From Dipteris shenzhenensis (Eukaryota > Polypodiophyta > Polypodiopsida > Gleicheniales), in NCBI GenBank assembly GCA_047967505.1, contig CM106539.1: DNA of 64,000 nt. The stretch is one strand, 5' to 3'. This document shows positions 33,079-44,734 of the stretch, in pieces (positions within the stretch are counted from its first letter, which is position 1; the number at the start of each line of letters is the position of its first letter). The notes beneath the pieces are model-generated. The model was not told where the DNA came from. It searched no databases and worked only from the letters and a program-made list of their open reading frames with translations. A program made the translations under genes and the position numbers.

Positions 33079-35132
33079 GCATAGTTTATGGCAAATCCAA
33101 AACAGTCTCATTGGAATGCAACCAAAAGAGTCTTGAGATACATCATAGGTACAAGATAGTTTAGGATAGAATACCTCGGAAGTCATCCAAGTTTGCATGG
33201 ATATTATGACAGTGATTGTATTGGAGATTATGAGACCAAGAGATCCACACAAGGATATGCATTTTTCTTTGGTCAAGGTGCTATATCATGGTTGTTTAAA
33301 AAATAGGCAATTGTTTCTTTGTCTTTGACTGTAGCCAATTGTTTCTTTGTCTTTGACTGTAGCAAAATATAGGGCACTCATACAAGTGCATGTGAGGCTA
33401 TATGGCTCAGAAGACTATTGTCAGATGCACACTACTTTGATGAATCAAAGCCAACAACAATATACTGTGATAATCAATCGGCTCAAGCATTGGCCAAGAA
33501 TCTAGTATATCACTCTAGGACAAAGCACATTGATGTTAGAGAGCACTTCATCAGAGAAAGAGTATTACTTAGCAGATGGAATGTGTACCAGCTCGATGTC
33601 AATAATGCTTCTCTCAATGGTTACCTAGACGAGGAAGTCTACATGCAATGATCGACAAGTTATGTTGAACTAGGGAAAGAGCGTCATGTTTGCCATCTCA
33701 AGATAATTCTCTATGGCTTAAAACAAGCACCCAGAACATGTACAGTAGAATCGATAAGTATTTTGCTGATCTGGGATACATAAAATCCAATGCAGATCAT
33801 ACTCTCTACTACAAAGTTCAAGGGGAAGACATAATTACTATTACACTTTTGTACGTAGATGATCTGATTTTGATAGGAAGCAATGATCACTTCATCAAAA
33901 AGCTAAAACTAGACTTATCTGCAGAGTTCAACATGAAAGATCTTGGACTTATGCACTATTTTTTTGAAATTGAGTTTTGGAGAGATTCAGACCACCTTCA
34001 TGAGTTAGCTAAAATATGTTGACAGTCTCCTGAAGAAGTTTCATATGGCAGATTGCAAGATTGCAGCCACTCCCATGGAATAGAGTTTGAAACTTACAAA
34101 AGATTTAGAAAAGCCTATAATCAATGACAAGTACTATAACTAGCTCATTGGATCTCTTATATCTTTGACTATCACACGGCTATATATCTATTATGTAGTA
34201 AGTTCACTTGCATAGTTTATGGAAAATCCAAAATAGTCTCACTGGAATGCAGCCGAAAGAGTCTTGAGATACATTAAGGTACAAGGCAGTTTGGGATAGA
34301 ATACAAAGGAAGTCATCCAAGGTTGCATGGATACTGTGACAGTGACTGTATTGGAGATCATGAGACCAAGAGATTCACACAAGGATATGCATTTTTCTTT
34401 GGTCAAGGTGCTATATCATGGATGTCTAAAAAACAGGCAACTGTTTCTTTGTCTTCGACTGAAGCAAAATATAGGGCACTCAGTACAGGTGCATGTGAGG
34501 CTATATGGCTCAAAAGACTATTGTTAGAAGTAGACTACTTTGATGAATCAAAGCCAACAACAATATACTGTGATAATCAATCGGCTCAAGCATTGGCCAA
34601 GAATCTAGTATATCACTCTAGGACAAAGCACATTGATGTCAAAGAGAACTTCATGAGAGAAAGAGTGTTACTTGGTGACATTACATTATAGCATTGTGAT
34701 ACCAAAGAGAATGTTGCAGACGTCTTTACCAAACCACTCGGTAAAGAGCTTTTTGAGAAACATCGACAAGCTCTTGGTTTGATGGAGAAGAAGGGAATTC
34801 CTATTAAAGGGGTGTCATGTAATGTAATGCTCAATCCTTCTTCGATTCCCCAGAATCATCATCTTGAGGGAAGGCCTACTTCATGATGTTGATCTTGAGG
34901 GAAGGTGTTAAGAGACCACGCTCAACATCATGCGATTACATGTGAATAGCACTTACACATATAGAGTGCTATAAAGGAAAGGGTTGGATGCCCTTACCCT
35001 AACCCTAAATGGGTATATATTCTACATTTTCAACTAAATCTACTATACAATTAGTCATTTTTGGTGTGCTCTCTAGCTGTGCCCTCTCTCCTCATCTCCA
35101 CTCTTCTCCTCTCCCCTATTCATATTTTGTCA
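33079..35132 (+). mobile_element. Rearranged Ty1/copia copy with tandem-duplicated RT/RNase H
   Basis: Same family as copy A, opposite strand. An RNase H segment (33085-33565) comes first and is fused at about 33570 to RT (SRWNVYQLDV, then LYVDDLILIGS near 33850). A second, more complete RNase H follows (34323-34691, VSLSSTEAKYRALS and YCDNQSAQALAKN), then the polypurine tract and an LTR. The sequence at 33080-33565 recurs at about 34205-34670, a partial tandem duplication of about 1.13 kb. All frames are broken. Confidence 0.75.
34906..35132 (+). repeat. 3' LTR of the plus-strand copia copy
   Basis: Preceded by the polypurine tract CTTGAGGGAAGG. It runs from TGTTAAGAGACC to TTTTGTCA (TG..CA ends), 227 bp. 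It carries the telomere-like CCCTAACCCTAAA and a CT-rich 3' end. Confidence 0.8.
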
Positions 35133-35429
35133 CCTTGGTAATTGATCTGGGTAATTGATCTAGTAAGAGTAAAACAACCCACCACCCCGCCATTGAGGCA
35201 CAATGCATCTAAGGTGTTCGAAAACAAGGTAGAGATCTTTTTATGAATGTAGAAACAAATCCCAATCTATCAAGAACCTCCAAAATAAAATCCCACCTTA
35301 TCCAAATCCATCCCAAATAAAATATAGTTCTTCCCAAAGGCCACAACATAATCTAAAGGTGCAATCACATTGAGGATATTTTCTTTGTTTTTTACAAACT
35401 CGCACTATTCTTTGTCAACCACTTGAGAG
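35133..35429. other. Spacer between two copia 3' ends
   Basis: About 300 bp without similarity to the copia copies. Nothing recognised. Confidence 0.35.
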
Positions 35430-35838
35430 GACAAACCACTTGGTAAAGAGCTCTTCAAGAAACATTGACAAGCTCTTGGTTTGATGTAGAGGAAGGGCAT
35501 TCCCATTAAAGGGGTGTGATGGAATGTAATGCTCAGTCCTTCTTCGATTCCCCAGAATCATCATCTTGAGGGAAGGCCTACTTCATGATGTTGATCTTGA
35601 GGGAAGGTGTTGAGAGACCATGCTCAACATCATGTGATTATATGTGCATAGCACTAACACATATAAAGAACTATAAAGGAAAGAGTTAGATGCCTTAACC
35701 CTAACCCTAAATGGGTTTATATATATTCTACATTTTCAACTAAATCTAGTGTATAGTTAGTCATTTGTGGTGTGCTCTCTAATTGTGCCCTCTCTCCTCA
35801 TCTCCACTCTTCTCCTCTCCCCTCTTCATATTTTGTCA
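35430..35838 (+). mobile_element. Copia 3'-end fragment with LTR (35608-35838)
   Basis: The last codons of RNase H (CCACTTGGTAAAGAGCTCTT), polypurine tract and a 231-bp LTR from TGTTGAGAGACC to TTTTGTCA. Immediately after TCA at 35838, minus-strand internal sequence of the same family begins, giving an LTR-to-internal junction in opposite orientations. Confidence 0.75.
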
Positions 35839-37214
35839 GTTTTCCATTTTTGCTTGTCAACTACGTCGTTGAAGTACACAATGGCTCTTCTGTAGTTATG
35901 ATGGTAGTCATAAGAGCATAGTTTGTGGTTTAAGTTGTCGCTCTTGTTGGGGTGCTTCTAGCAATTCTTGCTCTTCTTCATCAACATTTTTTGTAGATGA
36001 CGATGTAATTGGCGTGTCTATCTCCTTTGTATTTGAGGTTTTCCATTTCGATTCCTCATCAAAGATTACATCTCTAGAGATAATGACCTTTTGGTTGATG
36101 GGATCATACAACTGGTATGCTTTGCTTTCTTCACTATAGACAACCATAATGCATTTACATGACTTCACATCCAATTTTCTACGATGATCATCATGTATGT
36201 GGGCATATGCTATGCAACCAAATATGCAAAGATGCCCAATGCATGGCTTGTGTCTAGTGAATGATTCATAAGGTGTCATACCTTGAATTGGTTTGATCGG
36301 AAACCGATTAAGCAAGTAGTTTACAGTAACTATTGCTTTTGCCCAATATTGATTCGAAAGATGCTTTTCACTGAGCAATCCTCTAGCAGTGTCTGTAAAG
36401 TACCATTCTTCCTTCTAGCTCTTGCATTCTTTGAAAGCCATGACTTTTGCAAAAGTTCATGAATGCTAAAGACATGTATTCACCTCCTCTATCTGATCTC
36501 ATGACTTTGATCTTTCTGCCTATCTAGTTTTCTACCATGGCTTTGAATTCTTGAAATCTAGAAAAGAATTCAGATTTCTCTTTCAAAAAGTAGACCCAAC
36601 AATATCTACTATATTCACTGATGAAATTCAAGTAGTAAAATGAACCATTGATGCTACGGGTCTGGGCATAACCCCATACATCTGTATGTATGAAATCAAG
36701 AATACCTCTTGCTCGAGAGGTGCTTCTGTCGAAGTTGGGTCACTTTTGTTTACTAAAGCAGCATGCTTCACAACTTTTTCCAAGAAATTGTAGCTTAGGA
36801 ATTTCAATTTCCATATTCTGATTTTTGAGCTCTAGAGATCAAGGTTTTGAAATTGACATGTCCATATCTCTTATGCCATTTTGTGGAAAGTGGCATCTAT
36901 TGCAATTGAGCTGACATCGCATGCAATCTAGTACTATAACTGCTTTTCCTACTAGACTATATCCTTTGGATATTTCTCTGATTGTGCATTCATCTCCATC
37001 AAAGATGAATCAATAGATGTGTTATGTCATTTAACCAACTGATAAGAGGTTATTGCTGAGTTTTGGAACATAGAGTACATTTTTCACCAATCCTTTCATA
37101 CTAGTAAAATTGTTATAAGGACAATGCCTTTCCCTTGAACTAGATTCGGTGTGTTATCTACCATGTAGATGACATTCTTGTCCTTCTAATGGTTTCATCT
37201 CTATGAACCATTCC
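35839..37214 (-). mobile_element. Copia copy B, integrase part
   Basis: Minus-strand internal sequence of the copia family. A 156-codon frame (36378-35908) carries the integrase C-terminal region (NYLLNRFPIKPIQGMTPYE, HLCIFGCIAYAHI). The integrase core lies at about 36700-36430 with RSDRGGE intact, and pre-integrase sequence continues to 37214. There it is cut after GAACCATTCC by an LTR beginning TGTGAAAG. Frameshifts occur in the core. Confidence 0.75.
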
Positions 37215-37482
37215 TGTGAAAGACAAATTGATGTATGGGTGTGTGCCTAAGGGCTAGGAGTCCTATGCTAGGAGTGTGTGAGAGTAGGTGTAATTGAGAG
37301 AATCATGGATCTGATTGAGAGATTTGTGGATCTAGATGCTCTACTGAGCTCACATATGATCACTAATGGATGTAACTTGTGCCTATATATTGGGCATGTC
37401 TCTCATGAATAAACTCTCCATTTTCATCATCTTACTCTCTCCGTATGGTCTCCATGCTACTCCAACATAAGGTATCAGAGCC
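37215..37482 (+). repeat. LTR plus PBS, left arm of an inverted pair
   Basis: A 253-bp LTR-like unit starts TGTGAAAGACA and ends CTACTCCAACA at 37467. It is followed by GGTATCAGAGCC (37471-37482), the core of a tRNA-Met primer-binding site. It interrupts copia copy B precisely at 37214/37215. Confidence 0.7.
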
Positions 37483-37770
37483 ACGTTTGTCAAAATGTTT
37501 TGGATTGGGAGATCAAGCACTTGTAAAATCGACCTAGAAGAGGGAAAGATGGAAGATGGCAATTTTTTTAGAGACAATGTTGAGAAGCAATGCCCTAGAC
37601 TAAGGAAGCTCCAGCTAAGAGGATAGGAGCAATGGTGAAGCAGATCTCATGGATGAAGCCCTTCAAGGTCAGCCAAGGTCAGCCAAGAAGAGGAGAAGAA
37701 GATGATGGGTAAGATGAAGGAGGTGATGACACGTGGCACACGTGGGTAGAAGCTCAAGGAGGATCATACA

Positions 37771-37963
37771 AGCTCTGATACCACATGTTGGAGTAGCATG
37801 GATACCAGATGGAGAGAGCAAGATGATGAAAAGGGAGAGTTTATTCATGAGAGACATGCCCAATATATAGGCACAAGTTACATCCATTAGTGACATCATA
37901 TGTGAGTTCAGTAGAGCATCTAGATCCACAAATCTCTCAATCAGGTCCATGATTCTCTCAATC
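37771..37963 (-). repeat. LTR plus PBS, right arm of an inverted pair
   Basis: Reverse complement of most of the left arm. The PBS complement GCTCTGATACCA is at 37772-37783 and LTR starts TGTTGGAGTAGCATGG at 37786. Homology runs to CCATGATTCTCTCAAT at 37963, where it is truncated by about 75 bp relative to the left arm. The arms are separated by about 290 bp of unrelated leader-like sequence. Confidence 0.7.
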
Positions 37964-37966
37964 TAG

Positions 37967-38233
37967 GGCGATTCATCTGACTGGTGGGATCAAGAGGAGA
38001 GGCTGCCATTTTGCCATGGTTGCTCCTGCAAGCTGAAAGAGAACTCGCACCTATTCTACTCTATCACTCAATTGTTTGCGAAATGCTTCCACAAGGATTT
38101 GGGCGACCCTATTGCTAAGCTCCCTGCAAATTTTGGTGAGCATTGGTCTTTACCCCGAGATGTAGTGACTAAAAAACCAATCCAATACTCTCTTCTTTGG
38201 TTTTGGTTGCATTTGGAAGTGATAATCAAAGTT
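37967..38233 (+). CDS. Unidentified 89-codon open frame
   Basis: An open frame from after a TAG (37964-37966) to a TGA at 38234 has no ATG at its start. It reads DSSDWWDQEERLPFCHGC, KLKENSHLFYSITQLFAKCF, KDLGDPIAKLPANFGEHWSL and KKPIQYSLLWFWL. It looks protein-like (Trp, Cys and Phe spaced through it) and begins four bases after the truncated right LTR arm. It may be an exon fragment, host or element-borne. I do not recognise the family. Confidence 0.35.
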
Positions 38234-38399
38234 TGACTATATGTGTTGATTGAATCTCAGTCAAACTGATCTTTGACTCTCAGCATTGGAAGGTTGAATG
38301 CATTTTTTATCCTTTATATTGAGGATTGAAGTTATTATACTTTGAACTGGTTTTCAAGTCATACTATCTTGTGGACTAGTTGACTAGTTGACTAATGAA

Positions 38400-39085
38400 G
38401 GAAGAGTATATCATGACTTGCATGATGGTTTCCAATGGATATGATCTTTGCATGTGTGAATGGCTTGAGTCCTAACTTCGTCACCAAGTAAAACTAATTG
38501 GAGTTCTTCCAATGTCAAAATTTGCCATTGAATGGGAATACTCTGGACTAGATTCTCGTATCCCTCTCCTATTCCATTCAGGATGGCTTGAACCATTTTA
38601 TTTGGATTCATGGTCTCTCCTGCTGTGCTCCAAGTTGATTGTTGTAATCCTTGATCCTGAGTATGTAAGCATGACCGGTTTCACTCTTGTTGTGAAAAAT
38701 TTGATTGATCTGGTTTCTCAGTGTGAGAGTCCTAGAACTGTTCTTGGACTCATAAAGATATGCAAACATATCCCATGCTTCTTTTGATATCTTGACTGTG
38801 TTGAGCTGTCCTAGCATGACATCTTGCACATTATACTTTATCAAATGATATGCATACTTGTCTTTCTTGTCCCATTCTGCCTGTGCTCGAGCAATGGCAC
38901 GATCTGCTATAGGTGCGGTCACTCTTGGTGTAGTTGTAGATCCCACTATAGATCCTGTTGCTAGTGTTGTGGCAACAGGTGGAGTAGAGCTACTACTGGC
39001 TAGATCGTCCAATGGTCTAGCTATAGATCCATCGGCATACTCCCATTTGTCCTGAAGTACAAGAATGGTTTTCATTCAATATTTC
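38400..39085 (-). pseudogene. Copia copy B Gag (UBN2)
   Basis: A 155-codon frame at 39075-38608 starts MKTILVLQDKWEYADGS, has a Ser/Thr/Pro stretch and then QDVMLGQLNTVKISKEAWDM, homologous to copy A Gag. It continues in another frame at 38611-38411 (VQAILNGIGEGYENLV). With 35839-37214 it forms one minus-strand element interrupted by the inverted LTR pair and about 450 bp of other sequence. No 5' LTR was seen beyond 39085. Confidence 0.75.
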
Positions 39086-40552
39086 CATATGCCGTAATTG
39101 GAGTTGTCGCTTAGCAGATGCCTCCAAATTGAGCTGGCTAGTCATAGACATGGTGCAAGAAATGTACTCAAAGTGCCTGTGAAATCACTGTTTGAATCAA
39201 CTATAAAACACTGACTGTATCAAGTGAAATATGAACTATTAGTGAAGATGAGCCACGAAGCCTGGCACAACATCAAGTGGCAAAAACTAAGCACTTCAAT
39301 AGAAGCCAAATGGGACCAGAGAGTTCTTGGAAAAAGTATTCAAAGGCTGAATTGTGGAGTTCGTAATTATTGAGATCGTGCTCACTACCTATCGCCATCA
39401 ACAACATGGGCACCTTCAAGACTTCTAAAGCTCCATCGACATGCAAATTGCCAGCAACTCCTCCAACAAGCTTCTATGGGCCAGCCTTCCTATGCCAACG
39501 AACCCAGTAGATCTTCTAGTAGCTCTCCACCTAGCAAACACAATAGTAGTGATTGGCCACAATGACATCCAGCTTTGTAGCACTGACTACACCAACAGAT
39601 TGACGTCTTCTCTCTAGCACTGCTGATCCACTACAAGCGGTCACTACGGTGGCAGAAACCTTCTCCAGAAGTGATGTGCATCCTCAACAAAGTCGACTCG
39701 CCTTATCTTTCACAAGGTTTTCCACAATTAGACATGTGGCAAAAGATAAAACTTAACCATGGTTAAGGGTACTTCAGTTAGTGGGGCTAGGTTTAGATAC
39801 TTGAACCATAGTGAAGTTTGATAACCTTGGGTTGACTCATTTGGCTCAGAAGACTAACACATGGCAGAGTACCACATAAGCATGCACAATCAGCAATGCC
39901 ACCCAAGTACAATAATCTCTTGCTAAGCACAGTGTGAGTGTAGCATGTGAACAACCAAGCCACACCATCAAAGGCCCCTCTTCTTCACAAAAACTTTGAC
40001 AAGGCGTAACTTGCAATCCAGGAGGAATTTGGACATGCTCCAAAAAGGAAAAGTGATCACCTTTTTTGAGCTCTATGCGCCTGTCAGAACAAAACCATTA
40101 TTAGCAATTAGACATTGCCATTGAAGCAAAAAACGCTCATGGTAAGACCTTTGCAACAAAGGGAAAAATGATGCATGAATGCAAAAAGCATGCCAAAAGC
40201 ACAAGTGCATGAGATGACCTTAGCACAAAGCATGGCATCCGCATGTAAAGCATCAAGGCACATGCAAGAAGAAAGCATCATGCATCAAGCTACATCAAGT
40301 AAAGATGCGAACACCATCGACATCAAGCATTGAGAAGCAATGACCTTGCCACCTTCAGCCCATATGTTTTGTAAATCAAACCTAACCACCTGAGAGTAGC
40401 TATGAAAGCACCCAGGGGAGGTATTGACATGTAGAAACCACACTTGACCACCTTAAGTAGCAATGCATGCACTAAGGAGAGGTGATGGAATGTAACTCAC
40501 ATCTGACCACCTTGTAGTAGCCAAAGGATCATGGCACCAAGGGGAGGTGCTG
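39086..40552. repeat. Non-coding stretch ending in a three-copy degenerate repeat
   Basis: No gene recognised. From about 40387, units beginning ACCACCT(G/T) with GTAGC..ATG..GCAC..AGGGGAGGT recur at 40387, 40447 and 40508, period about 60 bp. The last copy ends CAAGGGGAGGTGC, which resembles a polypurine tract. Confidence 0.5.
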
Positions 40553-40928
40553 AGATATGGTGCCATGAGCACATAGATTAAAGGCTAAGGTATGGTATAG
40601 GAAATAATTAAAGTAGCCATCCTAGGATATGGACTACATGATGTGGAGATGTGGATTGATGATATCCACAAGGAGAGATGTGGACTAGAGGATCCCACAG
40701 ATGTTGACTATTCAAAGGGCACTCTCTATATAAGAGGCCTATCATGTATTGTTGAGTACAAGAAAAGCACATTCACTCAAAATTCTATTTATGAGTCCAA
40801 GCTAATCTATCTTGGAACCTAATTGACTTGAGGTATATGTCATGACCATTCTCTTCATCATGTTTACACATAGGTTCCATCCACCTTAGAGCACTCCATA
40901 GATCCTGAGTCACGCATGTTTTGTTAAC
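40553..40928 (+). repeat. Possible solo LTR
   Basis: The interval begins TGAGATATGG just after a purine-rich AAGGGGAGGTGC. It carries a TATA-like CTCTATATAAGAGGCC at about 40723-40738. It then gives way to LINE B at 40929. The TATA box and upstream purine tract are typical of a U3/R region. No second copy was found in the window, so the call is tentative. Confidence 0.35.
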
Positions 40929-43062
40929 CCATGGACATTCTGATGATTCAAGAACACAAATTGGATGTCAAGGATTGTGCCAAGTCGGGTAAGCTTCTTT
41001 CATGCCATACTTTTTGGTCACCCTCCTTGGGCACTAGGGGAGGTACTTGCATCTCTATTTCTTCTTCTATACTCCCCTTGGTGATTGGACATGGGATCAT
41101 AGTCCCTTCCAGAGCTCAGTGAATTATACTTTTGATTGGTGAGCATAAGGTTGGTCTTTAAAACCTTTATGCAGCCAATTCTAGAGGGGATCATGTTCTT
41201 TTTTGGAAGGAACTACTCTCTTGGTCACATATTACAGATGTTTGGATTATAGGGGCGATTTCAACATGGTTGAAATGCCCTCAGACAAAAGGGGTGGTAG
41301 GGAATGTGGTATTCACTCCCTAGAGAGAGCATCCTGGGATGCCTTCCTTTTTCAGTAGAGTGGTAGGGATGCTTGGCACAATGATGCTTTTCACACTCAG
41401 CCACATTCTCTCCTATTTTCTTGGTCGAACAGGAGATTGTAGATGCCTATCCATGCATGGATTGACATATTTTATGTGGATGATTGGGCTCTTGACAGAG
41501 GTGGTACTATTAGCATTGCAGTTGGGGTGTCCACGTTAGATCATTTTCCAATGATTTTGATGGTTTTAGATCCTCATGTGAGGGGACGCTCTGCCAGTGT
41601 TAGGATTCCATATGCCTTTTATGTAGAGGAGGGCCTTATAGAGACAATATTGAGGACCTAGGTATCTCATATGATGTAGGATGGACAGCTTTCTCCATCA
41701 GACTAGCCACAACCCTCTCTGATATTAGTGACTTTTATCTTTCAGTTGCTCATATCAGGAGGGGTGAGATCCTTAGGCGTGAGATAGGTATCTGCCAACA
41801 GTTGGCTGCCCTCCAGAGCTCTAGAGGGAGGAGCAGAAGAGGCCTACAAATGCTTGGATTTAGAAGCGCCTTGCTACTGCAACAAGGGCCCAGTAGCAGC
41901 AGTCACTTTTAGATCAGAGAGTAGAGTATGCCTTTCATGCCAGAGAGTCATTTTGGACTCAGACAGGAGGTAGGGTCAACAAGTAGTTCTTCTCTACTCT
42001 TGGCCCCAGACATAGTAGGGAGAGCATCTCATAGCTTGTTGACTCAAGCGGATTTCTTCAGACACATCTAAATGCCATCTTGCAGGTTGCCATCGATTTC
42101 TATGCCTCCCTTCTTACAACATATCTTGACACTTAGGCCACAAATGATGCTAGAGTGGTTATTTGGCGACACTTACCTGGGTTGGTGATAGGGGATATGA
42201 TAGTCTCACTTGATGCACCCTTCACCAACGTAGAGTTCAGGATTGCTCTCTCTGCCCTTCAGAAGGGCAAGTGTCCTGGTTCACATGGACTTACCCCCTT
42301 ATTTTTTATTACTTAATAGGATCAGATTGGGGATCACATTACTTCAGCCTTGCAGGGTGTATGGGACTTGGGTGAGATGCCAAACTCACTTACGAAGGGC
42401 CTCATTCTTTTGATTTCAAAAGGGGGTTGCAGGAATTTAGTGTCTCAGTGGAGGCTGATTACCTTGCTGGGTACTTTGTATAAAATCCTAGCTAAATCTA
42501 TCAGCCTTTTCTCCCAGATCTTATCCATGATATGCAGATGGGTTTTGTGCATGGCAGGACATATTTGATAACATTTTCTCATTTTGGGAGGCTTCGGATT
42601 GGGCCATGCATAATGGCCGTAGGCTAGCCATTCTACTCTTGGACTTTGACTTGTTTCTCAGATGCATGGATCAGAGGGGTGTCAACCCCCTACATATCAG
42701 ACCACAGCCAGGTTCTTATTGGTGGAGTCAGGGGGGACAGGTTTGAAATCACCAAATCAGTCCGTCAGGGATACCCCTTAGCCCTCTTTCTATTCCTATT
42801 TGTGGCTGAAGCTATGAGCTATTACATTAGAGCTCAAGCTGGTATTGTAGGGCTCAGGCTTCCTCTAAGGTAGGAGAATGAGCTCTTAGACAGTGAATTG
42901 GTAGATGATACGACTATTTTTTTGGATGCCACTCCACAAACACTGACTTCATTCAAGACGGAATTGGATTTGTTTTGCATTGCAGTACGTGTACACATTA
43001 ATTAGAAAAAATCCAATGGATTTTGGATTAGTGAGATGAGGACACTCGACTGGGGAATTCTT
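40929..43062 (+). mobile_element. LINE B, second copy of the LINE A family, truncated
   Basis: Starts at CCCATGGACATTCTGATGAT, equivalent to 13312 in LINE A, and ends at about 43062, equivalent to about 15390. It keeps the endonuclease GDFNMVEMPSDKRGG segment missing from A. RT motifs seen are TLLGTLYKILAKSISL, SVRQGYPLALFLFLFVAEAM and ELVDDTTIF (ADD changed to VDD). Small indels break every domain. The 5' half and 3' tail are absent. Confidence 0.85.
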
Positions 43063-43851
43063 GAAAAAAAGAAAGAAACATTTGTTTCTTTGTCAAAAAT
43101 CCAATCAAAGGTTCAAACCTTTGATTATTTTATTACATGTCAATTGCAAGGGTTGACTCCCCGTTTTCCATTTATTGGTTGGGATTTTGGAGGTCTAGCA
43201 GAAGAGAGATATTTGCAAATTTTCTTGCTGAGTCTAATTATATAGTGATGTCCATGTTTTGAGGCATCTCAGTTCCTATTTTTAGTATCGGTCATTGCCA
43301 TGGGGCCATGATTTTTGGGACATACCTTATGCAGATCACTCTGGTTGCAATGCATTCATTTATGGTTTGTATTTGGTTGCAGTGGATGTTTACATGCCAT
43401 TTGAATGCATTACAATCCTTGTTCAATGCACTGATAGGCCTAGATTGCCTTATGGGATGCTTTATTGATGGATGTTTAGCATGCAGATGCTATTTTATGC
43501 TAAGGAACAGCTTCAACACATTGCAGTAGATGCACTCATACTACTATGCTCTCTTGGATGAGACATTGTTAATGCATAACCATTGGACAATGTTTATGCT
43601 TGAGGCATTTGGCTCTTATTGGCATTGGGTTTGCCATTGCTTTGTCATTGCAGGTTGACATTGTAATTTGGGCCAGATATGCTCATATGGATGCATAGTA
43701 TATGCACATGAGTCAGATGCATTTTCATGCTTTGAGCCTTGAGTTTGGTGACACTATTCTCCATTAAGGCAGACATATTTGGGTGCACCTGGTATTTGGT
43801 GTGATTTCCCTCTTGCAGGTACTAGCATTTGGGATTTCGCTTCATTTGCAT
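43063..43851. other. No gene recognised
   Basis: Sequence with many TGCATT/ATGCA words and short frames. It could be leader sequence of the downstream copia element, but no LTR or convincing PBS was found. Confidence 0.35.
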
Positions 43852-44620
43852 CATGGTATCATCTTCCATGTTTGAAAAAGAGTTTTTCAGCATTAGAAAG
43901 TTTGATGGGACAAACTTTTCTTTGTGGAAAGAACAGAAAAAGGATATGCTTATTCAAAAGAAGAAGATAAAACCCTTGGCAGGGATTGAAGCTAAGCCTG
44001 TAGATATGTCCTAGGATGATTGGAATGAGTTGGATGCATTAGCAAAGTCTGCTATTAGAATTCATCTTGTAGAGTCAGTTTATTTCAAAGTATTAAATGA
44101 GCAAACTAGGGAAGATTTGTGGAAGAAATTATGTGCCACTTATGAGAAGGAAATTGCCTCTAATGAAGTTTACCTCATGAAGAGGTTGTTTGAGTTGCAG
44201 ATGAAGGTAGGGACTCCATCGCTTCTCATGTGAATGAATTCAATATTATTTTTAGCTAGCTTCAGGCTAAAAACATGAATTTTGATGTGGAGACTAAGGA
44301 AATATTCCTCTTGTGTTCACTGCCATCCTCATGGGATACCTGCCATACGGCTGTTAGTAACTCTACACCTGGTGGAGTATTGAAGTTTGATGATGTTGTG
44401 GGTAGCTTCTTGGCCAAGGATATTAGACGGTAGTCTATGGATGGCAACAAGTAGGATGCAACCTTATATGTGCAAAGGGGCAGATCACAGTTTAGGGGGA
44501 AGTCCTAAGAAGAGGGAAGTCTCATAGCAAATCCAAGGCATAGAACATTGAGTGTTACCATTGTGGCAAGAAGGGCCACATGAAAAAGGATTGCTACAAG
44601 CTGAAAAGAGAGCAAAAGGA
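43852..44620 (+). pseudogene. Second copia family Gag and zinc knuckle
   Basis: Gag starts near 43852 and has FDGTNFSLWKEQKKDMLI, LVESVYFKVLNEQT and LMKRLFELQMK. The first stop falls after KPVDMS at about 44012. The knuckle CYHCGKKGHMKKDCYK is at about 44553-44600 and is complete (C-x2-C-x4-H-x4-C). Confidence 0.75.
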
Positions 44621-44734
44621 TATTAAGAAAAAGAATGCAAATCGGGGTGCAAATAAGAAGAAAGAGAGAGGGAGGACAAAGGAAAAATGAAGACCGAAGG
44701 TCTAGTCTACCTCCTGCAAATGATGCATATTCCC

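Noticed and set aside
43852-43870. Primer-binding site (TGGTATCATCTTCC) for the second copia family
   Set aside because: Only the first eight bases fit a tRNA-Met PBS, the site overlaps the gag start, and no LTR precedes it.
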